Positions 53,484 to 63,370 of a DNA stretch of 64,000 nt are shown here, in pieces (within the stretch, counting starts at the first letter, position 1; each line of letters begins with the position of its first letter). The translations under genes were made by a program, and so were the position numbers. This DNA is from Bog-473 sp963728845 (GTDB lineage Bacteria > Actinomycetota > Acidimicrobiia > Acidimicrobiales > RAAP-2), in contig CAVSLS010000057.1 of assembly GCA_963728845.1 (NCBI GenBank), positions 1 through 64,000 on the forward strand, given 5' to 3'. The notes beneath the pieces were generated by a model. It worked only from the letters and a program-made list of their open reading frames with translations. It did not search any database and was not told where the DNA came from.

Positions 53484-54918
53484 CTAATCGGCGAGGCGCA
53501 GCGGGTACGACGCGGCTGCGACGTCGAGGATCTCCGCCCGGTCCTGCTCCAGGAGATACGTGGCATCGATGGCGGCGTCGAGGGCGGACTCGAACCGCGC
53601 CAAGTAGTCCGCCTCGCCCCCCGGGTACAAGGCGGCCAGCTCGGCTTCGTCGAAGGGCACGGTCCGGCCGAAGAGCACCGCGAAGGACTCCCCGCGCTGC
53701 CCCAGGCCCGAGAGCACGGCGCTCGGCACGTCCACCCATGGCGTCCGAATGCCGCCCAGCAGCGTTGCCCCGGTCGTCGAGGCGATAGCCGGTGCCCGCG
53801 TCATCGAGTCGGAGCCGCGGCGCGCTCGGTGGTGCCATGCCGTCGGTGGCCCACTGACCGAGGTGCCACAACGCGGCCTGCGCCACATAGTGCTGCTGGG
53901 GCCCGGCGTTGATCGGCGATGCCGTCCGGCCGATCATCAGGTTCGTGGTCGGGCGCAACAGCTCGGCCAGGCGCTCCCCGCTCAGGCTGCCGTCGTCGCG
54001 ACGACCGGCGCTGACCGTGTAGGTGTCGGCGTGCGCCGCGCCGGCCATCTCCCAGACGCGGACGTGGTCCGCGTCTGGCTGCTCGGCCAGCCCGCCGCCG
54101 AGCAGGATCACGTCGGTCTCGCTCTGCAGGACCAGCACCGGGACCCTGGCGTCCTCGCGGATGCGCTCGCCCTTGGCCGAGATGGCACGGGTGGCGGCTG
54201 TCAGGCCCCCACCCCGGGCGCTGGGCACGAACACCCCGTCGATGGCGACGCCGACGCCGGGCCGCCCGTGCACGAAGAAGCCGTCGAACACGCGGGCGTG
54301 GTGGTCGATCGCGTTGATGTAGGTGACCAGGCAGGCCGCAGACTGTGACTCGCCCGCCGCCAACACGTGCTCGGCGACCAGGCCGGCACCCAACGGGTTC
54401 TCGCCCGCCGGTAGCCGTAGCAACGCGCCCACTTGGGAGAACATGTCGAACGACCACGCATCGCCGGGGTGGTCGAGCTCGCCGTAGCGCTCCGGTGCGA
54501 GCAGCTTGAGGTGGATGCCCTCGACGAACCCTCCGCCGTCGATGCCGACCTTCTGCGCGGACACGCCGACCCAGGCGTGGCCTTCGGCGGCGACGTGCCG
54601 ATGGAAGAACCCCCAGTCGGGCGCGGCGTCGATGCCCGCGGAGACGTTGTGCCACTCCACGACCACCGTCCCGCTGAAGCGGGCCGGGTCCGACGGCCGC
54701 CGCACGACGAAGCGGGTCCGGAAGGGTGCCGCCGGCCCCGGGGTCACGTCCCAGCGGCCGTCCCGGCCGCGCTCGCCTTGCAGCTCGTAGGAGGTCGCCG
54801 CGCCCTGGAGGGCGTACTCCGCCTCCGTGTAGCCGAGCACGGCCAGGTCGTAGTCCCGCATGATGTCCGGCGCCGCACCGGGCATCTCCCGGAACGAGGC
54901 ACGCCCTGTCGTGGTCAT
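53484..54918 (-). CDS. Alpha/beta hydrolase domain protein, frameshifted near its end
   Basis: About 478 residues when repaired, of the secreted or cytosolic alpha/beta-hydrolase-domain group (Abhydrolase_10-like). Visible parts: YDLAVLGYTEAEYALQG, VVVEWHNVSAGIDAAPDWGF, nucleophile elbow region VLAAGESQSAACLVTYINAI (GESQS) and EMAGAAHADTY with the His. The frame changes at about 53758-53766: removing one base makes RLDDRGNALGGIRTPWVDVP, after which the second frame runs to 53484 (ends YPLRLAD). ATG 54918 has GGGAGGGTG upstream. Substrate unknown; it is divergent from the lipid operon. Confidence 0.8.
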
Positions 54919-55049
54919 CGTCACCCTCCCGATCGGGACGGTGGACCGGCCCGGCTCGCCCTGAGCTGCCACATCAGGATACTTTTCGACGCCGGGAGCC
55001 CGAGCACGTCAGAGAGACGTCAGAGGCGCCCCAGAGAGAGGAACACGCC

Positions 55050-55808
55050 GTGGAGATCAAGGGAAAGAAGGCCGTCATCGCGGGGGGAGCCTCCGGCATG
55101 GCCAGAGCCACCGCCGAGCTCCTGCACCAGCGGGGGGCCGACGTCGCCATCCTCGACCTGCCGACCTCGGCCGGCGCCGAGGTCGCCAAGGAGCTCGGCG
55201 GCACGTTCCACGAAGTCGACGTGCTCGACGAGCAGCAGGTCGAGTCCGCGCTGGCCGACGCCGTCGCCGCGCTCGGCGGCCTGCACATCGCGGTCAACAC
55301 GGCGGGAGGAGGCCAGGCCAAGCGGACCCTCACCAAGGAGGGGCCGCACCCGCTCGGCGAATTCCGGCGCATGATTGAGCTGAACCTCATCGGCACGTTC
55401 AACCTCAACCGGTTGGAGGCCTTCCACATGTCGGGCAACGAGCCCGAGGACGGCGAGCGCGGCGTCATCATCGACACCGCGTCGATCGCCGCCTTCGAAG
55501 GTCAGATCGGGCAGGTGGCCTACACGGCGGCCAAGGCCGGCATCGTGGGCATGACGCTGACCATGGCCCGTGATCTCGGCAGCCTGGGCATCCGGGTCCT
55601 GACGATTGCGCCCAGCCTGTTCAGCACCGGACTGACCGAAGGCATCCCGGACGAGTTCGCCGACGTCCTCACGAAGGACGCCGCCTTCCCCAAGCGCATG
55701 GGGCGCCCCGGGGAGTACGCCAAGCTCGCCGTCGCGATCGTCGAGAACCCGATGCTGAACGGCTCTTGCATCCGCCTGGACGCCGGGCAGCGCTTCGCGC
55801 CGAAGTAG
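55050..55808 (+). CDS. Short-chain dehydrogenase, 3-hydroxyacyl-CoA dehydrogenase type
   Basis: A 252-residue SDR. Motifs: GGASGMARATAELLHQRGAD (cofactor), VNTAGGG, catalytic Ser in DTASIAAFEGQIGQ, YTAAKAGIVG with Tyr-x3-Lys. The insert FNLNRLEAFHMSGNEPEDGE and the end GSCIRLDAGQRFAPK resemble type-II 3-hydroxyacyl-CoA dehydrogenases. GTG start at 55050. It begins a run of four genes, with gaps of 18, 7 and 16 bases, that together fit beta-oxidation of a fatty or sterol side chain. Confidence 0.87.
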   Translation: MEIKGKKAVIAGGASGMARATAELLHQRGADVAILDLPTSAGAEVAKELGGTFHEVDVLDEQQVESALADAVAALGGLHIAVNTAGGGQAKRTLTKEGPHPLGEFRRMIELNLIGTFNLNRLEAFHMSGNEPEDGERGVIIDTASIAAFEGQIGQVAYTAAKAGIVGMTLTMARDLGSLGIRVLTIAPSLFSTGLTEGIPDEFADVLTKDAAFPKRMGRPGEYAKLAVAIVENPMLNGSCIRLDAGQRFAPK

Positions 55809-55826
55809 CCGGTTCGCGGCGGCGCG

Positions 55827-56852
55827 GTGGGCTCCACGGACCTTCAACTCCAGGTCGACGTCACCGAGGCGGCGGACCTGGGCGAGCCGGCGTACGTCGC
55901 GCTGACAGTCACCGTCCCCGACGCGCTCGTGACCGATCCGATCGTGTGCTTCGCCAAGCCGGGTGCGGGTTATTCGCGGCGCTACTACACCGAAGACCTG
56001 CCCGGCCCCGCCTCGGGGGCCCAGGCCGCCTGGCACGCAGAGCGGGGCTGGGTGTTCGTCTCGGTCGACCATCTCGGCGTGGGCGAAAGCTCCCAGCACG
56101 ACTCCGAACGGCTGACGTACACCCCGGTGGTGGCGGCGAGTCAGGCCGCCGAAGCCGAGGTGCTGCAGCAGCTCTCGGCGGGCACCCTTGTCGAAGGGCT
56201 CCCGAAGGTCGAGCGCCCGGTGACCATCGGCATCGGGCAGTCGATGGGCGGCAGCCTGACGGTGGTGCAACAGGGGCGCTACCACGGCTACGACGGCATC
56301 GCCGTGCTGGGCTACAGCGCCGTGCACACCCACCCGCCCACCGCGCCGGGCACGCCGCCGCTCGTGATGGCGTGGATGCCCCGCGACGCCGTGCCCTCCG
56401 ACGGCATCGTCACCAACGGGCCGGCGCTGGCCGAGCTCGACCCTGCGACCGCTCCGGGCCCCGCGGCCATGGCCTGGGGTTTCCACTACGACGACGTCGA
56501 TCCCGAAACGGTCCGGCGTGACCTCCATGACTTCCCGGCGCGCCGGGGCGACGTGCCGCCGTGGGGCTCGGGCACCGTGCCGATGACCGTCGCACTGTGG
56601 TGCGTCACCCCGGGCGGCGTCGCGGCGGAGGCGGCGGCCGTCCGCTGCCCGGTCCTGGTGGCCCTCGGCGAGCGCGACGTGCTGGCCGATCCGCGGGGCG
56701 AGCCGCGGGCCTACCTGTCGTCCCCGAGCGTGGACCTCTTCATCTGTCCGAGAATGGCGCACATGCACAACTTCGCCGGCACACGGAAGCTGTTCTGGCG
56801 GCGTATCGAGACCTGGGCGGACTGGGTGCGGGCCGGACGGGGCGAGGACTGA
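55827..56852 (+). CDS. Alpha/beta hydrolase
   Basis: A 341-residue hydrolase. The nucleophile elbow GIGQSMGGSLT is at about 132, the Asp lies in VLVALGERDVLADP and the His in RMAHMHNFAGT. GTG start at 55827. It lies within the lipid-catabolism operon between the SDR and TesB genes, so an ester or thioester substrate is likely, but it might also be a lysophospholipase-type enzyme. Confidence 0.82.
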   Translation: MGSTDLQLQVDVTEAADLGEPAYVALTVTVPDALVTDPIVCFAKPGAGYSRRYYTEDLPGPASGAQAAWHAERGWVFVSVDHLGVGESSQHDSERLTYTPVVAASQAAEAEVLQQLSAGTLVEGLPKVERPVTIGIGQSMGGSLTVVQQGRYHGYDGIAVLGYSAVHTHPPTAPGTPPLVMAWMPRDAVPSDGIVTNGPALAELDPATAPGPAAMAWGFHYDDVDPETVRRDLHDFPARRGDVPPWGSGTVPMTVALWCVTPGGVAAEAAAVRCPVLVALGERDVLADPRGEPRAYLSSPSVDLFICPRMAHMHNFAGTRKLFWRRIETWADWVRAGRGED

Positions 56853-56859
56853 TGGGCTG

Positions 56860-57774
56860 ATGGAGCTCGACCTCGCCGAGGACCTCCCGGACCTGTTGAC
56901 ACTCGAGCGTGTCGACCGTGACCTCTTCCGGGGGCGCAACGCCAACTACGGGCCGCGCCAGACCCTCTACGGCGGGCAGGTGGCGGCGCAGTGCCTGCTC
57001 GCCGCGGCGGCCACCGTCGAGCCGGACCGGCTCCCCCACTCCCTGCACGGCTACTTCCTCCGGGCCGGGCGCAGCGACGTGCCGGTGATCCTCGAAGTCG
57101 ACCGCGACCGGGACGGGCGTTCCTTCTCGGCCCGCCACGTCGTCGCCGTCCAGGAGGGCGAGGTCATCTTCTCCATGATCACCTCGTTCCACGCCGAGGG
57201 CGACGGCGGGCACTTCGACGATGCGCCCCGGCGCACGACCCCCGAACCCGAGGACACCCCCAAGGCCGCATGGACCCCGCTCCTCCAGGTGCGCGAGGTC
57301 GCGCCGACGGACTTCCTCAGGGGCGTCTTCACCGACTGCCTATGGGTGCGCTCCGCGGCCTCGCTCGGCGCGGACCCGCTCATGCAACGGGCCGGGCTCA
57401 CCTACCTGTCCGACCTCGGCACTGGCTTCGGTCAGCAGCACAGGTCGCTCATCGGTCGCGGCGGCCCGAGCATCGACCACTCTCTCTGGTTCCACGAGGA
57501 CATCCGGGCCGACGACTGGGTGCTCGTCGACCTGCGCCCGGTCAAGGCCCGCAGTGCACGGGGCACGTACCACGGCTCGCTGCGGAACCGCCAGGGCGTG
57601 CTCGGGGCGACGCTCTACCAGGAGCAGCTGCTGCTCCCGGGGTCGATGAGCGACGCCGAGTCGCCGGTCACCGGGAAGGTGGTGCCGGTAGGCCGCGAGG
57701 CGGGCGACTTCGCCGCGACGCGGCGTGCGCACTCGGAGCATCCAGCCGGTCGTGAGGACCGCCCGGGACAATAG
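56860..57774 (+). CDS. tesB: Acyl-CoA thioesterase II (TesB-like)
   Basis: A 304-residue double-hotdog thioesterase cleaving acyl-CoA to free acid and CoA. First hotdog: RDLFRGRNANYGPRQTLYGG and LHGYFLRAGRSDVPVILEVD; second hotdog: GLTYLSDLGTGFGQ, IDHSLWFHEDIRADDW. The catalytic Asp/Ser-Thr/Gln set expected of TesB seems present (SLRNRQGVLGATLYQE near the end). ATG 56860, 7 bases after the hydrolase. It could relieve acyl-CoA accumulation in the pathway. Confidence 0.9.
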   Translation: MELDLAEDLPDLLTLERVDRDLFRGRNANYGPRQTLYGGQVAAQCLLAAAATVEPDRLPHSLHGYFLRAGRSDVPVILEVDRDRDGRSFSARHVVAVQEGEVIFSMITSFHAEGDGGHFDDAPRRTTPEPEDTPKAAWTPLLQVREVAPTDFLRGVFTDCLWVRSAASLGADPLMQRAGLTYLSDLGTGFGQQHRSLIGRGGPSIDHSLWFHEDIRADDWVLVDLRPVKARSARGTYHGSLRNRQGVLGATLYQEQLLLPGSMSDAESPVTGKVVPVGREAGDFAATRRAHSEHPAGREDRPGQ

Positions 57775-57790
57775 AGGATACCTTTTGGAC

Positions 57791-59946
57791 ATGCCGATCG
57801 CCATCACCGAAGACCACCGCGCCCTGGGGCAGACCGCCTCGGACTTTCTCGCCAAACGCGACGCCCGAGGGGCCGCCCGGGCCCTACTCGAGGCCGAGGC
57901 CGAAGGCCTCCCGCCGTTCTGGGGCGACCTGGCCGCCCTCGGGTGGTTGGGCCTGCACCTGCCCGAGGCACGGGGCGGCTCGGGCTTCGGTCTCCCCGAG
58001 CTCGTCATCGTGGTCGAAGAGCTCGGCCGCGCCGTGACGCCCGGGCCCTTCGTGCCCACCGTGATCGCCAGCGCGGTCATACACGCGGCCGGGTCCGAGG
58101 AGCTGGCGGGGCGCCTGCTGTGCGGCCTGGCCGACGGATCGGTGCTCGGCGGCGTGGCGGTGTCGTCCGATGTCACGGTGCGGGGCGGGCGGGGCACCGG
58201 GACGGCGCCGGCCGTGCTGGGCGGCGGCCTGGCCCACGTGCTCGTCCTGCCGGCGGGTGAAGACGCCGTCGTGGTCGACGTGGCCGCGGACGGCGTCACG
58301 GTCGACGTGCCCGCCAACCTCGACCCGACCCGCCGCGCGGCCCGGGTGACGCTCGACGGCGCGCCCGTGGAGGTGATCCCAGGCGGGCGGCGCATCCTCG
58401 TCGACCTGGCGCGTCTCCTCGTGGCGGCGGAGTGCACCGGCGTGGCGATTGAGTGCACCGAGCAGGCCGCGGCCTACGCCAAGGTGCGCGTGCAGTTCGG
58501 CCGCCCCATCGCCACGTTCCAGGCCGTCAAGCACCACTGCGCCAACATGCTCGTCGCGTGCGAGCTCGCCACTGCGGCGGTGTGGGACGCCGCCCGGGCG
58601 GCCGACGAGGGCGGCGACCAGCTCTCGTACGCCGCCGCCATGGCCGCCGCACTGGCATTGGGCGCCGGTGACGAGTGCGCGCAGCTCAACATCCAGGTGC
58701 ACGGCGGTATCGGGTTCACCTGGGAGCACGACGCGCACCTCTATCTCCGCCGCGCCACGGCGCTCGAGGCGGTGGTCGACGCCGAGGCCGCCGCGCTCGA
58801 CGTCACCGACTTCGCCCGCCGGGGCGTACGCCGGACGCGCACCGTCGACCTGCCGCCCGAGGCCGAGCCGATGCGCGCCGAGGTGCGCGCCTTTGCCGAG
58901 GGGGTGCGGGGCCTCGATGCGGACGGTCAGCGTGACGCCCTGATCGAGACCGGCTACGTCATGCCGCACTGGCCCAAGCCGTGGGGACGCGACGCCGGCG
59001 CTGTCGAGCAGCTCGTGATAGAGCAGGAGTTCAAGGCGGCCGGGATCACGCGGCCCCAGTACATGATCACCGGCTGGGTGATCCTCACCCTCGTTCAGCA
59101 CGCGAGCGAGGACCAGGTGGCCCGTTGGGTCATGCCGGCCCTGCGCCAGGAGGTCATCTGGTGCCAGCTCTTCAGCGAGCCCGACGCTGGCAGCGACGCC
59201 GCCGGTGTCAAGACCAGGGGGACCCGGGTCGAAGGCGGCTGGCTGGTCAACGGCCAGAAAGTGTGGACCAGTGGCGCGCACTACGCCGGCTTCGGCCTCG
59301 CCACCATCCGGACCGACCCCGGGGTCCCCAAGCACGACGGCATCACCACCATGGTCATCGACATGCACGCCGACGGTGTGGAGGTGCGCCCGCTCAAGAT
59401 GGTGACGGGCCAGTCGGAGTTCAACGAGGTCTTCTTCAACGACGTCTTCGTGCCGGACGACGACGTGGTGGGGCCGGTCAACGCCGGCTGGACCGTGGCC
59501 CGGGCGACCCTGGGCAACGAGAGCGTGTCCATCGGGGGCGGCCAGGGGGCGCGGCCATGCCGGTCGACATGGTCATCGCGCCGTTCGACGCCCACCCCGA
59601 GCGGCTGGCGGGTGGGGCGGGGCGGGTGGGCCGTCACATCGCGCGCAGCGAGGCGATGGCGGTGCTCAACATGCGCAGCGCCCACCGCGCCGTCGAGGGT
59701 CGTGGGCCGGGGCCCGAGGGCAACGTCACCAAGCTGGTGCTCTCGGAGATCGGGCACGAGGCTGCCGCCATCATGGCCGCCCTCGGCGGGCCCGACACTG
59801 CCTACGTGGACGGCGCCGGCGCGATCACCGCGCTGATGGTGCTCATGCACCGCGGCATGTCCATCGCCGGCGGGACGTCGGAGATCAAGCGCAACCAGAT
59901 CGGCGAGCGCATCCTCGGTCTGCCGCGGGATCCGCTGATCAATTAA
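57791..59946 (+). CDS. Two-domain acyl-CoA dehydrogenase (FadE-like fusion), frameshifted
   Basis: About 718 residues when repaired: two acyl-CoA-dehydrogenase units in one chain. The first (1-340) has ITEDHRALGQTASDFLAKRD, VQFGRPIATFQAVKHHCANM and IQVHGGIGFTWEHDAHLYLR; the second (355 to end) has MPHWPKPWGRDAGAVEQLVI, QLFSEPDAGSDAAGVKTRG, NGQKVWTSGA and MSIAGGTSEIKRNQIGERI. The frame changes at a run of five G at 59545-59549; a sixth G would give QGGAAMPVDMVIAPF. The ATG at 57791 follows TesB by 16 bases. It probably oxidises the acyl-CoA of this operon with FAD. The remaining parts look intact, so an indel error is likely. Confidence 0.88.
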
Positions 59947-59988
59947 CCTTCCGTGGCCACGGCGCGACCCGCGCGGCGTCGTCCCGTC

Positions 59989-60459
59989 CTACTTCGTCGT
60001 CGGCGCCGCGTAGGTCGTGTCGGGCGAGCGCCAGTCCACGGACACGAAGCGGTGGGCGATCAGCCACCGGTCGCCCACCGGGACCAGACGGTCGCGGTAG
60101 CGCCCCATGTGGTCGAGCCCGATCTCCGTGAAGACGGTGAAGTAGCTGGCGACGGTGGCCTCCGCCGGCGTCACGGCCTCGAATCTGACATTGGTCACGC
60201 TGTGGCGGACGACCCGCCGCGGACGTCCGTCGTCCACCGCGCCGGCGGCCTGTCGCACCCGCGTCGCCTCGCCTGTGCCGCCGAACCGCTCCATGATCGC
60301 GGCGCGGCCCCGCACCGGCGCGGCACCGCGGATCTCGAGCACGCCGTCCTCGCAGAACGCGGCGGCGAACTCCTCGAGTAGATACCGATCGCCGGCGTGG
60401 GTGTACTGGGCCAGGGTGTCCCGGCAGGCCTCGCGGGCCGTGAGTTCCCAGAGCTCCAT
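59989..60459 (-). CDS. SnoaL-like (NTF2 fold) protein
   Basis: A 156-residue protein with the family pattern: ACRDTLAQYTHAGDRYLLEE, FCEDGVLEIRG, and the late RYRDRLVPVGDRWLIAHRFV. Such proteins often act on aromatic or polyketide-like substrates, or are binding proteins. It follows the enoyl-CoA hydratase gene on the same strand with a 30-base gap and is convergent with the acyl-CoA dehydrogenase. Confidence 0.82.
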   Translation of the reverse strand: MELWELTAREACRDTLAQYTHAGDRYLLEEFAAAFCEDGVLEIRGAAPVRGRAAIMERFGGTGEATRVRQAAGAVDDGRPRRVVRHSVTNVRFEAVTPAEATVASYFTVFTEIGLDHMGRYRDRLVPVGDRWLIAHRFVSVDWRSPDTTYAAPTTK

Positions 60460-60489
60460 AATCCCGGCCCGGCCTTCGCTCTCGGACGG

Positions 60490-61284
60490 CTAGCGAACGG
60501 TCGGGGGCTCGGGGCGCCGGTTGCGAAAGGTTTCCTGCCCTTGTCCGAGCGCCTCGACACTCATGGCGAGGTTCAAGAAGACGTTGCCGAGCTCGGTGAC
60601 CTGACCGGCTCGGACGTCGCGAATGGCCCATATCGTCCGCAGGGAGGCCTGGACCGCGGCCGGGGGTTGCGCGGCGATCGTGGCGGCGACGCCGCGTGCC
60701 ACAGCGGAGAGCTCGCCGGCCGGCACCACCTGCGTGACCATGCCCATCATCTCGGCCTTGCGGGCCGAGATCCGTTCGTGCGTGCCCATCAGGGTCATCC
60801 GCATGAGATCCCCGAAGGGCATCCGCGACGCCATCAGAGCCGGCTCGAAGACAGCCGGCATGCCGTAGGTCACGTGGGGGTCGAAGAACGTCGCGTTCTC
60901 CGAGGCGATGATGAAGTCCGACTCCCCGAGAAGGTAGAAGGCGCCACCGGCCGCCATCCCGTTCACTGCGGCGATGACCGGCTTCCACAAACCCTGGCTG
61001 CGCGGGCCGATGTTCTTGCCGGGGTCCTCGTAGGTATACGGGTCGAAGTAGTACTCGGCCTCGGTGGTGGGCACCTCGCCCCGGTCGATGCCCGTGCAGA
61101 AGGCCCGCTCGCCGGCTCCGGTCAGTACGACCGCCCGCACGGCGTCATTGCCTCGCAGGGACCGCCACACCTCCCTGAGCTCTCGCTGCATCGTCTCGTT
61201 GAAGGCGTTGTGCACCTCCGGACGATTCAGCGTCACCACGGCGACACCCTCCGATTCCTCGTACTCCAGCGTGTCGAGCTGCAT
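60490..61284 (-). CDS. Enoyl-CoA hydratase/isomerase family protein
   Basis: A 264-residue crotonase-fold enzyme: VAVVTLNRPEVHNAFNETM, oxyanion loops GAGERAFCTGIDRGE and NGMAAGGAFYLLGESDF. The usual first catalytic Glu position is not obvious in FDPHVTYGMPAVFEP, so it might isomerise or hydrolyse rather than hydrate. ATG 61284 after GGAGG. Divergent from a membrane permease, and paired with the SnoaL-like gene. Confidence 0.87.
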   Translation of the reverse strand: MQLDTLEYEESEGVAVVTLNRPEVHNAFNETMQRELREVWRSLRGNDAVRAVVLTGAGERAFCTGIDRGEVPTTEAEYYFDPYTYEDPGKNIGPRSQGLWKPVIAAVNGMAAGGAFYLLGESDFIIASENATFFDPHVTYGMPAVFEPALMASRMPFGDLMRMTLMGTHERISARKAEMMGMVTQVVPAGELSAVARGVAATIAAQPPAAVQASLRTIWAIRDVRAGQVTELGNVFLNLAMSVEALGQGQETFRNRRPEPPTVR

Positions 61285-61390
61285 GCGTCCTCCGTTTCAC
61301 GCCGCCCCTGGTCGGCAACGATCGTGGCCACCGACGGGGGCAACGTGCCCTACCCGTCTGTCGGAGCCGGGCCTCATAGAGTGCCTCCCC

Positions 61391-63322
61391 ATGGCTGATC
61401 CCCGCAACGACCGGGCCACCTCCGTGTGGCACCTGTTGATCGGCCGGCCGCGGTCGGCGCGGGGCACGGGCAAGGAACGGATCACTCCGGTCGAGGGACT
61501 CTCCGCGCTCTCGCTTGACGCCCTCACGTCGGTGGCCTACGGGCCCGAGGCCATCATCCTCGTGCTGGCGGTGGCCGGCGCGGGCGCCCTGCACCTCGTC
61601 CTGCCCATCACGATCGCCATCGTCGTCCTCCTGGCCATCCTCGTCTTCTCCTACCGCCAGGTCATCGACGCCTACCCGATGGGCGGCGGGGCCTACGCCG
61701 TCTCCCGCGCCAACCTCGGGACGCACACCAGCCTCGTCGCCGCCGCGGCGCTGGTCGTCGACTACACGCTCACCGTCGCCGTCTCCATTGCCGCCGGCGT
61801 CGCCTCGCTGCAGTCCGCCTTCCCCTCCCTCGACGGGGCCACCATCCCGCTCTGCCTGGGGATCCTCCTCTTCATCACCCTGCTCAACCTCCGCGGCCTG
61901 GGAGAGACGGCACGGGCCTTCCTGCTGCCCACGATGGTCTTCATCGTCGGGCTGCTCGCCATCATCGCGGTCGGTCTCATTCACCCCCTCGGCCTGAACG
62001 AAGCGCCCCTCGGCACGTCGCAACTCCCCACGACCGGTCTCAAGGCGGTCACGTTCCTCCTCGTCCTCAAGGCCTTCTCCGCCGGGTGCAGCGCCCTGAC
62101 CGGCGTCGAGGCCATCGCCAACGGTGTCCCGCTGTTCCGCGAACCCCGGACGGTCCGGGCCAAACGCACCGAGATGCTGCTCGGCCTCATCCTCGGCGCC
62201 ATGCTGCTCGGACTGGCCGTCCTCGCCAAGCGCTGGCAGATCGGGCCCCGTAGCGGCCAGACCGTGCTGAGCCAGATCATGGCGATGTCGGTCGGGCGGG
62301 GGTGGGCCTACTACATCGTGTCGATCACCATCACCATCGTGCTGGCGCTCGCGGCCAACACGTCCTTCGGCGGACTCCCCGTGCTGGCCAGCCTGGTGGC
62401 GCGGGACAACTACCTGCCCCACCTCTTCACCATGCGGGGCGACCGCCAGACCTTCGCCAACGGCATCGTGGTGCTCGCCCTCCTGGCGGGAGCGCTCCTG
62501 GTCGCGGTGGGGGGCAACACGAACACCCTGATCCCTCTCTTCGCCATCGGGGTGTTCATCGGCTTCACGCTGTCGCAGACCGGACTCGTGGTGCACTGGC
62601 GCAAGACCCGGCCGCCGGGTTGGCGGCGCCGCGCCGTCATCAACGGGGTGGGCGCGTGCATCACCGCCATCGCCACCATCGTCTTCTTGGTCTCGAAGTT
62701 CACCGAGGGGGCCTGGGTGGTCGTGATCGCCATCCCGGCCTTCATCGTCCTCTTCCTCCGCATCCACGCCTACTACGACCGCGCCGGCAGGGCGCTGGCG
62801 ATCGACAAGACGCCGCCAAAGCCCGAACCCAAGCACACGATCGTCATCGTGCCGGTCAACCGCGTCTCACTCCTCACCGAGCACGCCCTGTGCGAGGCGG
62901 CGTCCTTGGGGCAGGAGGTGATCGCGGTGACGGTCGTCCTGCGCGGTGGCGACGACGCCGCGCACGACGCCGAGAGGCTCCGGCGCCAGTGGCGGAGGTG
63001 GGATCCGGGCCTGCCCCTGAAGGTGCTCCACACCGACTACGCGTCCGTGGTCCAGCCGATCGTCGCCTTCATCGACGAGATCCGCGACGAGCACCCCGAC
63101 GATCAGCTCGTCGTGCTCATCCCCGTCATCCGGCCCGACAAGTGGCGCTACCGGATCCTGCACAACCAGCTCGACCTCGTGCTCTCGAGCGCACTCCGCT
63201 GCCGCTTCGACGTCATCGTCGCCCGGGTCACCATGCCGATCCACCTCGCCGGGCACCACGACGACCCACCGGAGGCGTCGACCGAGCCGCGCCTGCAGCC
63301 GTCGCCCCCTCCCGCCCGGTGA
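61391..63322 (+). CDS. APC-superfamily permease with C-terminal cytoplasmic domain (KimA-like)
   Basis: A 643-residue transporter with about 12 hydrophobic segments. SALSLDALTSVAYGPEAIIL is the typical first helix, YPMGGGAYAVSRANLG the conserved segment, and FSAGCSALTGVEAIANGVPL another. The last 150 residues are a soluble domain (HTIVIVPVNRVSLLTEHALC) resembling a universal-stress-type fold. This layout is like the potassium importer KimA, but amino-acid transport is also possible. ATG 61391. Convergent with a second enoyl-CoA hydratase. Confidence 0.83.
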   Translation: MADPRNDRATSVWHLLIGRPRSARGTGKERITPVEGLSALSLDALTSVAYGPEAIILVLAVAGAGALHLVLPITIAIVVLLAILVFSYRQVIDAYPMGGGAYAVSRANLGTHTSLVAAAALVVDYTLTVAVSIAAGVASLQSAFPSLDGATIPLCLGILLFITLLNLRGLGETARAFLLPTMVFIVGLLAIIAVGLIHPLGLNEAPLGTSQLPTTGLKAVTFLLVLKAFSAGCSALTGVEAIANGVPLFREPRTVRAKRTEMLLGLILGAMLLGLAVLAKRWQIGPRSGQTVLSQIMAMSVGRGWAYYIVSITITIVLALAANTSFGGLPVLASLVARDNYLPHLFTMRGDRQTFANGIVVLALLAGALLVAVGGNTNTLIPLFAIGVFIGFTLSQTGLVVHWRKTRPPGWRRRAVINGVGACITAIATIVFLVSKFTEGAWVVVIAIPAFIVLFLRIHAYYDRAGRALAIDKTPPKPEPKHTIVIVPVNRVSLLTEHALCEAASLGQEVIAVTVVLRGGDDAAHDAERLRRQWRRWDPGLPLKVLHTDYASVVQPIVAFIDEIRDEHPDDQLVVLIPVIRPDKWRYRILHNQLDLVLSSALRCRFDVIVARVTMPIHLAGHHDDPPEASTEPRLQPSPPPAR

Positions 63323-63370
63323 TCGCCGTCACCGACGCCGGTCAGCTCGTTGCCCGGCTGCGTCCTGTGC

